Origin: Fallopia convolvulus | Taxonomy: Eukaryota > Streptophyta > Magnoliopsida > Caryophyllales > Polygonaceae | Length of the DNA stretch: 64,000 bases | Reading direction: 5' to 3' | NCBI GenBank assembly: GCA_964016875.1 | Contig: OZ024724.1 | Location: 44,941,820-45,005,819 of the forward strand | Part shown: positions 22,840 to 33,231 of the stretch, piece after piece | How the letters are laid out: every line of letters begins with the position of its first letter | Numbering within the stretch: position 1 is the first letter of the stretch | Position numbers and translations under genes: made by a program | Notes under the pieces: model-generated | What the model was told of the DNA's origin: nothing | The model's database searches: none | Seen by the model: the letters and a program-made list of their open reading frames with translations, nothing else

Positions 22840-24672
22840 TGATACACTCTATTTAGTAAAGGTTAACTCTTGTATTTTAGGTAGAATTTGAGTGTGTTTA
22901 GGTTAATTTTGAGCATAATTGTCATATGAAGACCGAAGACACGATTTGAAGAATTGCAAGAGTTTTGAAGACAAGTGTTGATTTGGAGTTGTTTCGACAC
23001 CACTTTCTTGTAACCCTTATTCCGATAGCTACGGTGATCGGATGAATCTGAATTTGGTATCATTGGAAATCTAACTCGAAGAGATACAATTCATTTGTTT
23101 ACGGCGAGTTCAAATTCCAAATCGAAGTGGGTCAAAACTACCTCCGAAGTTGACACAGTAAGATGCCGGAAGATCCGCGCCCGCGGAAATATTCCGCGAT
23201 CGCGGATCGTTGAGCATCCGAGGGTAGAGGATTGATCCGCGCCCGCGGAAATATTCCGCGCTTGCGGATTTTGGCTTTTCAACGCCGCCTTTATCTCGTT
23301 TTATTTTATCTTTTTAGTATTTTTATATCTTAGGGTTTCGAATTATTTTCTACTATTTAAGCTTATTTTCGTTTTCAGTTTAGGGTTACACAATTTAGAC
23401 ACAATTTCTAGCATGCTTTTACTTTTAGGTTTTTATTTTAGTATTATGGAAAACTAATTTCCCTTTGGAGTTTGTTTAATCAAGGAAGCCTTTTTATGTA
23501 ATTCGTGAGATTCTGGTAACTTTTCCATCCCTTGGTTAATATCAAAACTCTTGGTTTAATTTATATGATCTATTTTGATTTGATAAGCCTGATCAACTTG
23601 TTTGATTGACATAGATCTACTGTTTGAATTAGGTTTAATTTCTAGGACCGTGGACTAGAATTGAGAAATAGTATTTGATTGTTATTTTATGCATGAGACT
23701 CGTAGTTTGATTGCATTAATTAATATCCTTCTATCCTTAATACTTTTCATGATTTGAATTAAGCGTTCTTGTTCATATCATCCTTTCGCTTGGACCGTGG
23801 ACAAGCGGAAATCTTTTATAAGGATTGGAATTAATTAGGGAATTAATAGAAAAGTGGATGAATCAATGATCGGATGAGTAAAAAGGTGGATTTGATTGAA
23901 TGAACTCTGCTTTCTTTCAATTCATTTAATCCCAACAATATTTGCTTGTTTGTTTGTTTGCCTGAACTTCCAAAAAACCCATTTCTTTGCTCTTTGCTGA
24001 TTGATCAAAATCCCGATTCTCTTGGGTTCGACCCCTTGCTTGCTTGCTATACTAGTTGTTAGTTTATGGTTATTTATCTTTGATCTTGGCAAAAACGATT
24101 TTAGCCGAGTCAAATTTTGGCGCCGTTGTCGGGGAATCGGTTTTTAATTTTCTGTTTAATCGGCGTTTCTGACGAATCCTCGCCCTCAGAATTTTTTCGC
24201 GCCCGCGGCAGATCCGCGCCCTCGGAATTTTTCCACGCCCGCGGATCGGTTCGTCTAGATCCCCCGAATTGGTAAGAACCTATCTTATGGTTCTTACCCG
24301 TTCTACTGATAATTCTCCTGTTGTTCTATTTGATCCAGAAATTAACAGGACTCTGAGACAGTTGAGACGTCAAGTTCAAGCTCAAGTGCTAGGCATACAA
24401 TTTGATCCAGTTTCATCTTCTTCTTCTTCATCTGATTTAGAGGTTGAAGAGCAGCTAGTAACCATGGCAGATCGCACTATTAGGCATTGCGCCTAATTTA
24501 GAGCAGCAACAACTTGGTCTTCAGTTTCCCGCCCTGGGAGAAGGAGTGAAGTTTGAGCTTAAATCTGGTCTTCTCCATTATTTGCCTAAGTTCCATGGGC
24601 TTAGTGGGGAGGATCCGAATAAACACCTTGCAGAGTTCCATTCTGTCTGCTTGGGAATGAAGCCAGCTGATG
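22840..24672 (+). mobile_element. Athila copy B, 5' part only
   Basis: LTR 22840-24112 begins TGATACACTC and ends CCGAGTCA, followed by the typical Athila primer-binding region TTTGGCGCCGTTGTCGGGGA (24115-24134) and the start of gag. The LTR and leader carry this family's own palindromic words (ATCCGCGCCCGCGGAA type at 23170-23270 and 24190-24250). The element is cut at 24673 by another LTR retrotransposon and its remainder is not in the window. Confidence 0.8.
24287..24672 (+). pseudogene. Athila gag N-terminal fragment, copy B
   Basis: It is homologous to the gag of copy A. The N-terminal block (LFDPEINRTLRQLRRQ) is in one frame to 24496. After a net 2-base deletion near 24480 the PALGEGVKFELKSGLLHYLP block continues in another frame. 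It ends at CLGMKPADV, exactly where the next element begins (24673). The ATG at 24287 aligns with the mutated start of copy A. Only the matrix-proximal part of gag is present. Confidence 0.75.
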
Positions 24673-26703
24673 TGATGCGACCCTGCCTAGGCTCAGACCT
24701 GGCTCCTACCATTCTGAGACGGCCTAGACCTTGGAGACCCCCTTGGATTAGGATTTAGTCTCATTTATGTATTTATTATATTATTTCTATTTCCGTCATT
24801 TATATTCCGTCTTTACTATTTTAGGCGTGTGTTCTCTTATGCTTAAGAGACCGGCCCATTAAGGTAGAATAAGGCCCATTAGGGTTTGTTGCATCTTTCC
24901 CTTTCTAGCTAGTACTATTATTAGTATTATGGGCTTTGGACGTTGGGACTAGCATGTTGCTAACCCTAATCCGCCACTCATATTAGATCTAGGGTTTCAT
25001 GAGCCTTCTTCTATATAAGAGGCATGACTCCCATTGTATTCTTCACGTCCAATATGAATTAAGTCAGAGCTTTGAGTCGAGTTCCTCCTCCCCTTTGGCC
25101 CGGGCGTCACCCTATTCTTTTTCGACTCCATATTCTCCTGGCCTACGTCAAACTAGGCCCCCTTCTCAATCCTTTCACTTCACCTCTCATCTCAAAGTCT
25201 AGGCTTCGGCCTCAAATCTATCTGGTTACTATTTTTCGGAGAAGATCCGAACGTTTCGAGCCTAGATCCGCCCCTTGTGACCCTAGGGTCGCATCAATTG
25301 GTATTAGAGCTTAGGCGGTTCGAACGGTTCCTTCTCCATCTTCAAACAAAAAAAACACGTTCGACTTCTCTCTAGATTTTGAAAAAAAAATCTTTTTTCT
25401 GAAATTTTTTTCCATAAGATTGTATATCTTTTCAATACGAGTTCGGGCATATAAAATTTGCCTAAATCGGAGTTCGTTTGCCCTTCCAAAAGGCCAAAAC
25501 ATCACGGTCGCGCGCCAGGATCGAGTCCCTGCGTGCCAGGATCCGAGTCCTGGCACAGCAGCAACGTGCCGCCAGTGTGCCCAGGTTGTAGCCTCCGTGT
25601 GCCAGCCCGCGCCGAAGATCTTGCCAAATCAAATCCGAGATTTTTTTCTCCTTTTTGGTTAGGCTATTCGAGGCATATCTTTATATGATTTTATCTTGAT
25701 TTTATTTTGTTTGATTTGTTCCTTTTTTTGTAAGGGATCTTAACTATATAAAAGATCTCATTATTTTTTTTTCTTTCTAGGATAGTTTCTTTATTTTTCC
25801 GATTTGTAAGAGATTCTTTCGGTTTGTGAAAGATCTCATAGTAGAAAAAAAAAAACCCGATGGTCCGAGCCATGTCTTGGATCTGCTCGGAAATATGGGA
25901 CGATTCGGACTCTTGGGATCGGCCACATTCACGAGTTAACACTTGTCCCTATAAACCACTTCCAAGAAATCACCCGGATTGGATCCCACCATATCGGCTT
26001 CCCGAGAATCGGGCCCGCTACTACGGAGAAACTCCTAGATCCCGACATCATTCCAATGACGAGCGGGATTGGAGTTCACCTCCTCGGCACGCACGTGAAC
26101 CTCCTCGACCCCGGCATCGTTCCAACGACGAGTGGGAGTGGAGTCCGCCTCCTCGGCGCCCACATACTCGAGTCCACAACGAGGGCTCGCGCGCCAAGCA
26201 TTCTGCCTCGGCGCACCATGTGCCAAGACCGGCCCCTTCGGTTGAGCCCTCGTTCCCTCCCGTGGCCGAGAGTCCTAGCCTTGAGGACAGGTTTGCGGCC
26301 TTAGAGCGTCGGATGGTCGAATACATGGCACGTTTTCATCCCACACTCGTCCCGATACTCGTTTCGACACCCCAACCACTATTGGCGTCGGTGTCGAGCG
26401 AGCCCATCATCGAGACCGTCTTGGCGCCTCAACCACAATCGAGCAATGTGCCGATCGAACTAGTCCGCACCGAGGACTCCACACCGGCAGCGCCAATACC
26501 CGAGGTCGAGGGCCCACCCGAGCTTGACATCAATCCCTCACCTGAGCCGGCGCCCACTTTAGATGAGCCTATGCCGTCGGACACCCTGATCGACATGCCT
26601 TTGTCTTTAATGCCCGACGCCGACCCCGAGCACATAATCAAATCTGCCCCTGTGTCGACATCGTATATTTTAATCTTCGAGAAGACTGTTGAGGAGGGTT
26701 TCT
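24673..26703 (+). mobile_element. Ty3/gypsy-like LTR retrotransposon with 12-bp inverted LTR ends, 5' part
   Basis: LTR 24673-25296 (624 bp) has perfect inverted termini TGATGCGACCCT...AGGGTCGCATCA. It contains a CTATATAAGAGG TATA region near 25010. It is followed by a primer-binding site TTGGTATTAGAGC (25298-25310), of the initiator tRNA-Met type. The leader holds GTGCCAGGATCC-type word repeats (25505-25615). The body is cut at 26703 by Athila copy C, and the 3' part is absent. Confidence 0.75.
25860..26703 (+). CDS. Unidentified first ORF of the LTR element, truncated
   Basis: About 281 codons remain before the Athila insertion; the frame runs 26 bases into the Athila LTR. I do not recognise the protein. 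The N-terminal part is rich in Arg, Trp and Pro and contains a tandem duplication (R-H-x-S-N-D-E-x-x-W-S, about residues 62-87). A short helix EDRFAALERRMVEYMARF lies near 142-159. The C-terminal half is low-complexity, rich in Pro, Glu, Ser and Ala. By position it could be an atypical gag N-terminus or an extra ORF ahead of gag; no capsid motif or zinc knuckle is visible. The clean frame suggests a fairly young element. Confidence 0.45.
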
Positions 26704-28209
26704 TGACAACAAATAAATTCATAAGTTAAGACCCCGCTGAGTACAATGGAGTCAGGATCGTTCCACAGGAAGCAAGGTTGTTTGTCTATAAATCTAATAA
26801 TAATAAAATAAAACAAAATAAAACACTCACGAGATGCCTCGTTAACGACCTTGTCAGGATCGTTACCGAACCACCGAACACAAAAATACCAATTAACAAC
26901 CTATTAAAATTCTAATTAATACTCGGTATCGAAGCAAGTATTCAGCAACGAAGATTTATCAGAAATAATTCAATAAAAACAAATATCTAGGATAAGGGAC
27001 ACCACAACATAGCCAAGCATAAGAATTCGTAAGAAGATAAGATCATGCCTTTAAATAGATAGAGTCATCAACTTTCATTGACTTAACAAGTAACTTAATC
27101 TATTTTCATAAACTAACTCACTCAATTGCTTGTCTTGGATCTAAAGCTTGAAACTTTCGTTGTCAAACAATATCAACCTTCAAGTTACTAACTTTCTCTT
27201 TCAATCAAGTTAAAACTCAAATTACCTCAACTCCCGTTTCGGTATTAAGCACAACAAACAATCTCAATAAAGATAAAAGGCATTCAACACACAATCTTAC
27301 TTATCAAACATGCTCAACTATGCCGGGCTTAACCCCGACCCTAGAAAAATAGACTACTCACTATTCATGATTAAGAAAACTAAAAACTTCAATAAAAACA
27401 AACATCGAAACAAAACTCAAACTTAAATTAATAACAAAAATATCGTCTTACAGAGATCCAGAAGAAAACTAAACAAAACAATCACCGAACCACAAACTCG
27501 ACAAACGAACCTCGGAAACCGTCGTTACCGAACCTCGTCACCGACTTCCGATCCGGTTCTCTCTCCTTCGGCCTTCCTCCAAATCTTCTCCAAAACTAGC
27601 TCTAAAATTCAACTCCAAAATTAAGCCCCCCCCCCTTCTATGCTAGATAGAAGGGTATTTATACTAGAAAAATCCTAAAAAACTAGAAAGGCTAAAAGAT
27701 AAAAACTTTCCTAAAAAGATAGAAACTAACTCTAAAAGATAGAAATAAAATCTAGAAAGATATTAAACCCTAAAATACATATTCTAATAACCCATACAGA
27801 TTCTAAAAAGATACTCAACCGATATGGAAATAAATTCCCACTCAGGATCGGTGAATAATAAAATAATACTCCGAAATCTTTCTCTTCGTGGCCTCGTTAA
27901 CGACCCTTCACAGCCTCGTTAACGAGCCTTGGGTTTTGTTTTCTTCAACACCTCCTCTCGTATTCTCGAGTATTGACTTCTTAAATCTTGCACTTTCCCG
28001 TCCTTCACTAAGATGCTCCAAATTTAGCTCCATTTAGCTCCTTTTCTTACTAAAATATGCAAAATACACAAAATAGCGTAGATTCCATCCTTTGCATAGA
28101 TTTATGCAAAACTATCTAAAAACACTCAAAACTAAACCTAAACTAGACAAAACTAATCCTAATAAGCAAAGAAAACCTATCAAAAACTATACTAAAAATG
28201 CGAACATCA
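26704..28209 (-). repeat. 3' LTR of Athila copy C (1506 bp)
   Basis: It begins TGATGTTCGC directly after the tract TAAGTATGGGGTATTT and ends TTGTTGTCA. GTTAAC-centred words occur at 26838-26875 and 27890-27935. Confidence 0.75.
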
Positions 28210-29933
28210 AAATACCCCATACTTAGACTTGCTTGTCCTCAAGCAATAATCAAGATATTAACCAAAACCAAAACAAATCATGTTTATCAAGACATAGCCA
28301 TCTTCCAAAAAGCAACATCTACACATAAGAAAATTATAGCAAAAGACTATTAACATCCTTACACATATATACACTTAAATAGACATAAAATAATACAATC
28401 CAACCTCTCAAGGGATATAATGTGTTTCACTCAACTCTCAAGTGTTTGGGCTTATAATTTCAATCTCTCAACTCATCCTATATACAAAAACTCATAGAAA
28501 TTGGAACTTATATCACCAATACTCTCCACCCAAGATTTGTCAAAACAAGCAAAGAATCATCAAGAGAACTTAGGCTCAATGAAAAACTTCATAGAAGCTT
28601 CCATTCGGCCGGGTTGTAATAGGGCTTGGTAATAACAATAGGGCGTGGAAATATTTGGTCATGTGGTGCTAATAATATCCGGGAATCAAAGACTCCTAAA
28701 AACTCACACATAACATCATATTTCATATAAGATAACCAAACTCACTCTCCTATTATGCACACTTATTTTCACTCACCCTTTATCATCCTAGAAAGTCTCA
28801 TAATCAAAAATAAAAGAATCTCTTGATATTATCTTTAAACACAAATGCACTTCAACTTTACTTTCTTTCTTTCTTCCTTTTTTTTTATTCTCTTCTTTTC
28901 TTCTTTTTTTCCTTCTCGCTGCCTCGTTAACGAACCCACATCCGGGTCGTTAACGATCCACCGTATACATTTTCTTCCCTTAAAACTTTATTTTGTGCAT
29001 CTTTTTATCAAGAGACCTTTCTTACATGTAATAACAAGAGACTTCCAAATCTACCCTTCCCAAGTACCCTTTAATTCAAGCAAATAGAAACTCTTTTCTT
29101 TTCAACAAAACACAAAACTTTTCCTCTCCAATCTAAGTCCTAATTCCCGGATAGGGTCAAGCTTATCTCGGCTAGGGAATAATTTTTGTGGAGCTAAAAA
29201 TAAAAGGTTTCAGGCCAGAATTGGCTATCAAAAGAAGGAATAATGTAAAGGTAGATAGGGGATAATAGGGCTCATAAAAATAAGTTCTCTATCATATGAT
29301 CTTCACAAGTAATGAACTAAAAATCCTATAAGGGTCTCAAGAAATAGATAACCATCACAATTCCAAGAGATAATATGCATAAAGAGAGTAAATCACACAA
29401 AAAAGAAGAGGGATTTTTTAATGTTCTCCCTATAAGGCCAAAAATAACTCACAAGGTAGGTTTTTGTTGGATTGCATCATCTATGCTATAAAGTATATGT
29501 GCTCAATTTCATCTAATGCTATTCTTTTCTAAAAAACAATAATTTCAATTTTAAGAATCCGGCTATACTTTCAAAGACATATTTGCAAGGAATTATATGA
29601 TTAAACTAGTGATTGCTATCATAGAACTTTAAGAAGGGATATTTATCAATTCTAAACTCTTTTTGGATTTTTAAATTTTTAAATTTTTTTGTTTTTTCGA
29701 TTTTTTTTTCAAGTTTAAAAGAAATAACAACTACATAAAACACACAAACACCTAGGACATAATTTTTCTACTTTCTTCCCACCCCATACTTAAAATTACA
29801 GCGTCCCCACTGTAAGAAAAATAAGAAGAAGAGGGAAAAGAAATAGAAAAGAAAACAAAAAATTAAAAGAAAAAGAAAAACATAAAACTTGCAAAAGTGG
29901 AAACAAGGAAAGGAAACTTCATCTTGAGCTTGA
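28210..29933 (-). other. 3' non-coding region of Athila copy C
   Basis: Gene-free. Polypurine-like tracts stand at both ends (28210-28225 and 29783-29800). A block at about 28595-28690 resembles the conserved block of copies A and D. GTTAAC words occur at 28915-28960. Confidence 0.6.
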
Positions 29934-31544
29934 TCAACGGTTCGGTGGAGGAAAGTAGTGCTCAAAGTTTCCCATGAAGTCATACATCGTCCTCCAACGC
30001 TCAGCATCCTCCGCCTCTCTCTGACGTTGCCGCTCGTCCTCCATCGACATGCGAGCGGAATAGACGGTTTCCCATCTATCCATCCTCCAATGAATGTGAT
30101 CGGTCTGGAGGTGAAGCTGCTGCATCCGTGTAGAAAGATCCTCGGCCCATGGTAGTGGTATGCTCGATCCTGCGTACTCGGGCTGAGGAGGTGGTGGGTA
30201 GTGAGGTTGGAAATGGTCTAGATACATCACCGGGTTGTAAGGCATTAAGCCATATGCATGAGGGTCGACAGGAGCTGGTGGAGGGTCGACAGGAGCTTGC
30301 GGCACCTCGTTAACGAAGCTGGTTGCCTCGTTAACAGTGTTGGGCGGTGGCTGGAAATGGTCGTTAACGACCCTAGTTGGCTCATCGACGAAGATGTTGC
30401 CTCCTAATTCTTCCGTCTCCATGTCTTCTTCTGTAAAGTTGAGCTCCTCAGTTCCGCCCTCGGTGTCGGCTTCCTCGGTGTCATTGCCTACGACCTCGGT
30501 ATCCTCTTGCTCATCTTCTTCTTCATATTCATCCACATCATCCCGCTCAAACCGGGTGTGACATGGCCTAAGTGAGAGCTCATCCTCCGGCTTTGGTTCT
30601 AATGGGTAAGGCTGGCCCGTCCACACTTCGTACCAATTCGGTACGTAGAGTAGCTCGTACATGTCGAGGGAAGGTATGACTACTTGATCTCGAACCTTCA
30701 CCTTGTAACCTCCCTGGGCTTGCACGAAAATCCCGGCACTATACCAATAGTTCTTGTTGAGGAGTTGAGCGTGGGCCGGTGTGTAGCGGGTGAGATCCAC
30801 TCCAAGATTCTTAGCCAAGAGGCTAACCAAATTGCCACACCACACCTCCTTGGACTTGTGGGACTTCCCTATATAGTAGAGCCATTCGTACTCCAAATTC
30901 AAGGGGCCGGGCTCCTCGAAGAGGATGGTGCGGAAGCAAGCGACCTCCGTCCTTGTAGACCGGTTCAACTCCTTCTTCGGCCAAAATGTTGCGGCGAGGA
31001 CTCTCAAGATAATCCGGAAGATGGGGTTGACTATGGTTGCCCCGGATAGCGCCGCGGTAGAGGATTGAACCTCTCCGGTGATGTAGCTCCAAGTGCGGGT
31101 CACTCGGTCGTCCTTCAAGCTATAGTCTCTAGACGGGTTTGGGAGCTCATAGATTGCATTGAACTCCGCCATGGTGAAGTCGCGGTCCTCGTTACCGAGC
31201 CGGAACCGAATGCGTCCCGCCGAGATCTTTCACGAGAAATTGGTCTCCAAGGTGGCCAAGAACTCGGATGTAAGGGCCGGATAATGTGGCAAGCTCTCTT
31301 GCTTCAATAAGTGTGCGGCCCCAAGGATGATGAAGGCGTCCTTGACATCCGTGTAGATGGCCGTAGAGACGGCGCTAGACTTCGAAAACAATCGGGTGTA
31401 ATGGTCCTTCTCCATAAAATCCCGGTATCGCCGTACTTGGCTTTGGCTGCTCAAAATCACATCGTCCACCCGAGGTGGAGATGGAGACCTGTGGTTACTC
31501 CTCTTCTTCTGGGCTCGGGTAGCGAGTCTGCTTGAACTAGCCAT
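29934..31544 (-). pseudogene. Athila ORF (ATHILA ORF-1 family), one in-frame stop
   Basis: 537 codons in one frame, interrupted only by TGA at 31232-31230 (codon 105), explained by one C-to-T change in a CGA codon. The N-terminus is basic. The family core follows: RYRDFMEKDHYTRLF, an ILGAAHLLKQ helix, LTSEFLATLETNF, IRFRLGNEDRDFT, and FRIILRVLAATFW. An acidic stretch (about 30380-30540) and a proline-rich, then coiled-coil-prone C-terminus complete it. Domain order matches the ORF of copy A (18269-19868). GTTAAC palindromic words are read inside the coding region (30300-30370). No signal peptide or membrane anchor is visible. Confidence 0.78.
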
Positions 31545-31549
31545 GGATC

Positions 31550-32155
31550 CTACAAAATAATCGAAAACTTTCCAAGATAAGATCCACTCAAAAATAATAG
31601 GTATGAGACCCCATACTTGGTCTCAAAATTAACCTCGGAATTATTCATAAACTACCCAATTGGGTTGTTCACGATGCTGGCCTCGGATCAAGCATTGATG
31701 AAGTGCAGGGTCGTTAACGAGCCTGGGTGGGTCGTTAACGACCCGCCGAGAGCAAAATCAGTATGTTCCGAAATTAAATCTACCTCTAATTCAGCACAAA
31801 TCAAGCATGCAATCTTCTATTATTCTCCACAAATCCCCCATAGGGTAAAAGTACCCCATACTTACTCAATTACCCATCCCGAACATGCTAAAAATTATCC
31901 GGAAATTTTACATGCAAAGTTCGAACTTTTAGATCTAGAACAAGAAAAATTCATGCTTTCCTAACTAAAGGTATACAATAGCAATTCTAACATGAATAAT
32001 CTTACCTAAAACATGAACAACTAAGCACAATCAAGAATTTTAGAACGGAATTAAGCATGCTCATCGATCTCCCTAATAATCATGATTCAAGATATGAAAT
32101 TTAACCCTATAAATAATCAATCATGCAATTTCAAGCAAGGGTTTAGAAATCATAC
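31550..32155 (-). other. Predicted 5'UTR intron of the Athila ORF, copy C
   Basis: Donor CTCCG|GTATGA (GT at 32155-32154) and acceptor TTTTGTAG (AG at 31551-31550), five bases before the ATG. The AT-rich 606-bp interval has no coding capacity. It is the counterpart of the 295-bp intron in copy A. Confidence 0.5.
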
Positions 32156-32380
32156 CGGAGAACCGAGAATTAAAAGAACAAGGGTCGGAATCGGGGTGGT
32201 TAACGAGCTTGTCGTCGACGGTGGGTGGCTTCCGAACTCCGGTAACGATGGTGTCTCCGGTGGTCGTTAGCGTGGGATTTCCGACTCGGTGGGAGAGAAG
32301 GGAAAGGGATTGAGAGAGTTTTGGGTTTGAGAGTGAATGTTTGGAGAGATTGTGGTAGAATTTTGGGAGGGGTAGAAGGG

Positions 32381-32390
32381 TTTTTATAGG
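32381..32390 (-). promoter_or_regulatory. TATA box of the Athila ORF, copy C
   Basis: CCTATAAAAA on the minus strand is followed by a CT-rich leader (32370-32160) and the predicted 5'UTR intron. This is typical plant core promoter composition. Confidence 0.5.
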
Positions 32391-32408
32391 AGGGGTAAGG
32401 ATAGAAGG

Positions 32409-33148
32409 GGACCCCCATAGGGACCCCCATCGGCAATTTAGGGACCCACGTCCATGCCCGATTATTTAAAAACAAAACTCCCAACGGATGCGAGGTCTCT
32501 CAACATTCTGGGACGAGGTCTCGACCTCGTCACCGACTCTACTAATACACCCGCCCGCTCGAACCAATCACAAGCGACCTCACTCCCGAACCAATCACCA
32601 GCAACCTCACTCCCAAACCAATCACAAGTGACCTCACTCGTGGACCAATCAAAAACCCTTATTTCGGGCATCCCACATCAAACATTGGCCTAAACTCGGC
32701 CCCCCAATTCTCTATAAATAGAGAAGAACCTCGTAGGAAGAAGAGGTCGAAAAACCACTTGAACTCAAGAACTCTCTTGCTTGTTAAATATCGACGTGAT
32801 AGGAACATCGTCAAAAGACCTCGCTATAGACCGGGTAAACCCACAAAAGGACCCCAAAGTCGCGCAGGGACCTCGTTCACGCCTAAAACCTCACTACAGA
32901 AACTCACAAAACTCTCTACATCATACTCTCAAATCTACCTCGCCCTGGAATCGACCTCGCAACATTTAGGTGCGATCTCGGAACCTTGTAGGAGGTCTAG
33001 GTGTGATTCTCCAAGTTGTACATCAACCTCGTAGGTTTGTAACCTCGCTACCACGGAAAAATCATAAATAAAGGAGCAAGTGTTTGCACTCAAATATAAT
33101 AATCTTGTTTCTTGTCTCGTAGAGTAGCTGTTATTTCGGGTTTCATCA
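32409..33148 (+). repeat. 5' LTR of the Tat element, truncated at its left end
   Basis: Aligned with 44392-45121. It has a TATA box CTATAAATAG at about 32712. Its left edge merges with the Athila copy C leader, and the phrase GGGACCCCCAT is duplicated at the junction. Confidence 0.85.
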
Positions 33149-33231
33149 CTGGCGTCGTCTGTGGGAACCTCTTCATCCTAAGCAGCTTCCCATCTTAAGT
33201 GCAAACCTTGATTCCTTAAAAACCCCTCAAA

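Larger units (their letters stand above)
26704..32408 (-). mobile_element. Athila copy C, 3' half (minus strand)
   Basis: On the minus strand: a promoter-like leader (32390), the Athila ORF (31544-29934), a polypurine-like tract (about 29800), a 1.6-kb non-coding region, the true polypurine tract (28225-28210) and a 3' LTR (28209-26704, TGATGTTCGC...TTGTTGTCA). Gag, pol and the 5' LTR are missing because the element ends at the junction with the Tat LTR near 32408. Its private words contain CTCGTTAACGA and occur in the LTR, non-coding region, coding sequence and leader. Confidence 0.8.
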
